In this document: positions 62,867-64,000 of the stretch, piece by piece
Position numbering within the stretch: position 1 is the first letter of the stretch
How the letters are laid out: each line of letters begins with the position of its first letter
DNA from: Sporosarcina aquimarina
GTDB lineage: Bacteria; Bacillota; Bacilli; Bacillales_A; Planococcaceae
Direction of reading: 5' to 3'
Assembly (NCBI RefSeq): GCF_019748715.1
Contig: NZ_JACLBZ010000025.1
Location: 1-64,000, forward strand
DNA length: 64,000 nt
Position numbers and translations under genes: made by a program
The notes under the pieces: model-generated
The model's database searches: none
Seen by the model: only the letters and a program-made list of their open reading frames with translations
Told to the model about the DNA's origin: nothing

Positions 62867-63048
62867 GATAGTGCCCTTATACGGTCATTATAAAAGTTTG
62901 ATCAGTAAAGTCACGTTGAAAATAGTAGATCATTTGCTGATAAAAAGTAAACAGCTAAAAAAAAGTATTTAGAATTTAATGATTTTTAAAGTATTGCGAC
63001 TATTGTTTATATATGATAAGCTTGTTTTAAGGTTTTGTAAAGTGAACC

Positions 63049-63068
63049 TGGTTTAATACAGTAAACCA
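63049..63068 (+). promoter_or_regulatory. Dyad operator before the second iclR gene
   Basis: TGGTTTA-N6-TAAACCA is a perfect 7-bp dyad ending just before the ribosome site of the IclR gene. It is likely an autoregulatory operator. The gap 62867-63048 is AT-rich with no gene seen. Confidence 0.5.
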
Positions 63069-63082
63069 AGGGGGTTAGAGAG

Positions 63083-63868
63083 TTGAGTGAGAAGTATTGG
63101 GTGCCTGCTATAGAAAGAGCAGATCGAGTATTGAAGGAAATCAGTCAGCATCCCAATGAATTGCGTTTGATCGACTTATCCAAGAAACTGGAAATAAATA
63201 AGAGTTCACTATTTTCATTGCTGAACACGCTGGAAACGCTGGGTTGGATCGTCAAGACCGCGAAAGACAGTTATAACCTTGGTCCGACTGTCGGGACATT
63301 TAATTCGATGTACTTAAGTCAGTTCAATTTAATCCAAAGTTTCTATAGAGAAGCCGAAGATGCTGTTTCCAAGATCAAAGAACATATTCAACTGGGCACG
63401 CTTGAAGGAAATGACGTTGTGTATTTAGGGAAGGTGGAAGCAAAGACCAGGGTCCATTTAGTAACAGAGCCCGGCATGCGTTTTCCGGCTTACGCTTCCG
63501 CCATAGGCAAAGTTCAATTAATCCATCATACCGAAGAAGAAATTGATAATCTTTTCCCTGAAAAACATTGGGAGAAGAAGACTGAATATACAACTTCTAC
63601 TATAGAGGAACTTTGCAGCAAAGTGAGAGAGGCGAAAATTAAAGGTTATGCCGTCGAAAATCAAGAATCCGCTCTGGGCTTTCACTGCGTTGCGGCACCT
63701 ATTTATAATTTCGAAAAGCAAATCATCGCGGGTATCAGTTTTACGATGCCGACGAACAGCTGGGAAGATAAATACATGGATGCAAGAGAAGAGATCATCA
63801 AGCTTGCAGCCAAATTGTCGAAGTTAGCCGGCTACCAGGAAGTTGCAGAGGACATGGCATCTCTTTAA
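63083..63868 (+). CDS. IclR-family transcriptional regulator (second copy)
   Basis: A 261-residue regulator. The HTH (about 10-70) reads RLIDLSKKLEINKSSLFSLLNTLETLGWI and the effector domain contains FPAYASAIGKVQLIHH and GYAVENQESALGFHCVAAPIYN. It is only distantly like the first IclR protein, so the two probably sense different acids or control different halves of the island. TTG at 63083 follows AAGGGGGTTAGAGAG. The aldehyde dehydrogenase gene starts 27 bp downstream. Confidence 0.9.
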   Translation: MSEKYWVPAIERADRVLKEISQHPNELRLIDLSKKLEINKSSLFSLLNTLETLGWIVKTAKDSYNLGPTVGTFNSMYLSQFNLIQSFYREAEDAVSKIKEHIQLGTLEGNDVVYLGKVEAKTRVHLVTEPGMRFPAYASAIGKVQLIHHTEEEIDNLFPEKHWEKKTEYTTSTIEELCSKVREAKIKGYAVENQESALGFHCVAAPIYNFEKQIIAGISFTMPTNSWEDKYMDAREEIIKLAAKLSKLAGYQEVAEDMASL

Positions 63869-63895
63869 TACTAAATTTATATAGGAGGAACAAAA

Positions 63896-64000
63896 ATGGT
63901 TACTAAAAACAACATTACAACTTACAAGAACTTTATTAATAATGAATGGGTCTCATCGCAGTCCAATGAGCTGCTGGAGAGCGTAAGCCCTATGAATAAA
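63896..64000 (+). CDS. Aldehyde dehydrogenase, N-terminus only (runs off the window)
   Basis: Only 35 codons are visible: MVTKNNITTYKNFINNEWV and then a serine-rich stretch ending SPMNK. The pattern YKNFINNEWVxS...SPMN is the conserved start of NAD(P)-dependent aldehyde dehydrogenases. Its place beside a KdaD-like gene suggests alpha-ketoglutarate semialdehyde dehydrogenase, but no active site can be seen. AGGAGG precedes the ATG. Confidence 0.75.
   Translation, partial: MVTKNNITTYKNFINNEWVSSQSNELLESVSPMNK

Noticed and set aside
1-64000. CRISPR arrays, tRNA or rRNA genes, prophage or complete IS
   Set aside because: No direct-repeat/spacer arrays, no cloverleaf or rRNA sequence, and no transposase or phage structural genes were seen on either strand.

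Overview
The window looks like a chromosomal segment of a low-to-mid-GC, endospore-former-like Bacillota, most plausibly Planococcaceae (a Sporosarcina-type genome). This rests on the protein families, strong AGGAGG-type ribosome binding sites, frequent GTG/TTG starts, a T-box, a preQ1-I riboswitch, CcpA (cre) sites, a sigma-B-like promoter before a catalase, and a Bacillaceae-type GC-rich dispersed repeat. The genus is inferred. No tRNA, rRNA, CRISPR array, complete IS or prophage was seen.

0-13.5 kb: an XRE regulator with a small membrane protein; an isoleucine T-box controlling brnQ; PhzF-like isomerase; MMPL exporter; cold-shock protein; phosphate transporter pit with its DUF47 partner; a structured intergenic region (about 8350-8545) that looks like an RNA; a MacB-type ABC exporter; a glutamate/aspartate-type symporter and a threonine-synthase-like enzyme.

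13.5-24.6 kb: a sulfur module. A CstB-like persulfide dioxygenase/rhodanese fusion behind a cre box, a MalY/PatB C-S lyase, a TcyP cystine importer, a LysR regulator and a TauE/SafE sulfite exporter could take in cystine, cleave it, oxidise the persulfide and export sulfite. It is followed by a thiol-disulfide set (membrane protein, CcdA, ResA/TlpA-like thioredoxin) with a two-component system.

24.6-46.1 kb: housekeeping and accessory genes. These include a Bcr/CflA exporter, fumC, a PCYCGC lipoprotein, queC with a preQ1 riboswitch, a GNAT protein coupled to an ATP-pyrophosphatase of the diphthine-ammonia-ligase family, arylamine N-acetyltransferase, a satP/yaaH acetate-transporter pseudogene with two in-frame stops, a 5'-nucleotidase-type phosphoesterase, an arylsulfotransferase-like protein, large catalase katE, ctaG with DUF2243, a polysaccharide deacetylase, and an acyl-CoA dehydrogenase/acyl-CoA synthetase pair with a TetR regulator.

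46.3-64 kb: a large sugar-acid catabolic island that runs off the right edge. It holds a TRAP transporter; a D-galactonate (De Ley-Doudoroff) branch of DgoD, KDG kinase and KDPG aldolase, with 6-phosphogluconate dehydrogenase and RpiA in the same operon; and a second branch of a long IlvD/EDD dehydratase, a KdaD-like 2-keto-3-deoxy-pentonate dehydratase, a DHDPS-family aldolase, two oxidoreductases and an aldehyde dehydrogenase (start only). Two IclR regulators sit inside it. The second branch resembles Weimberg/Dahms chemistry; the true substrates are not determined by sequence alone.

Dispersed elements include two loci of the same 21-bp degenerate tandem repeat between convergent genes, a GC-rich 129-bp repeat, and a palindrome with GGGACAGACAC arms.
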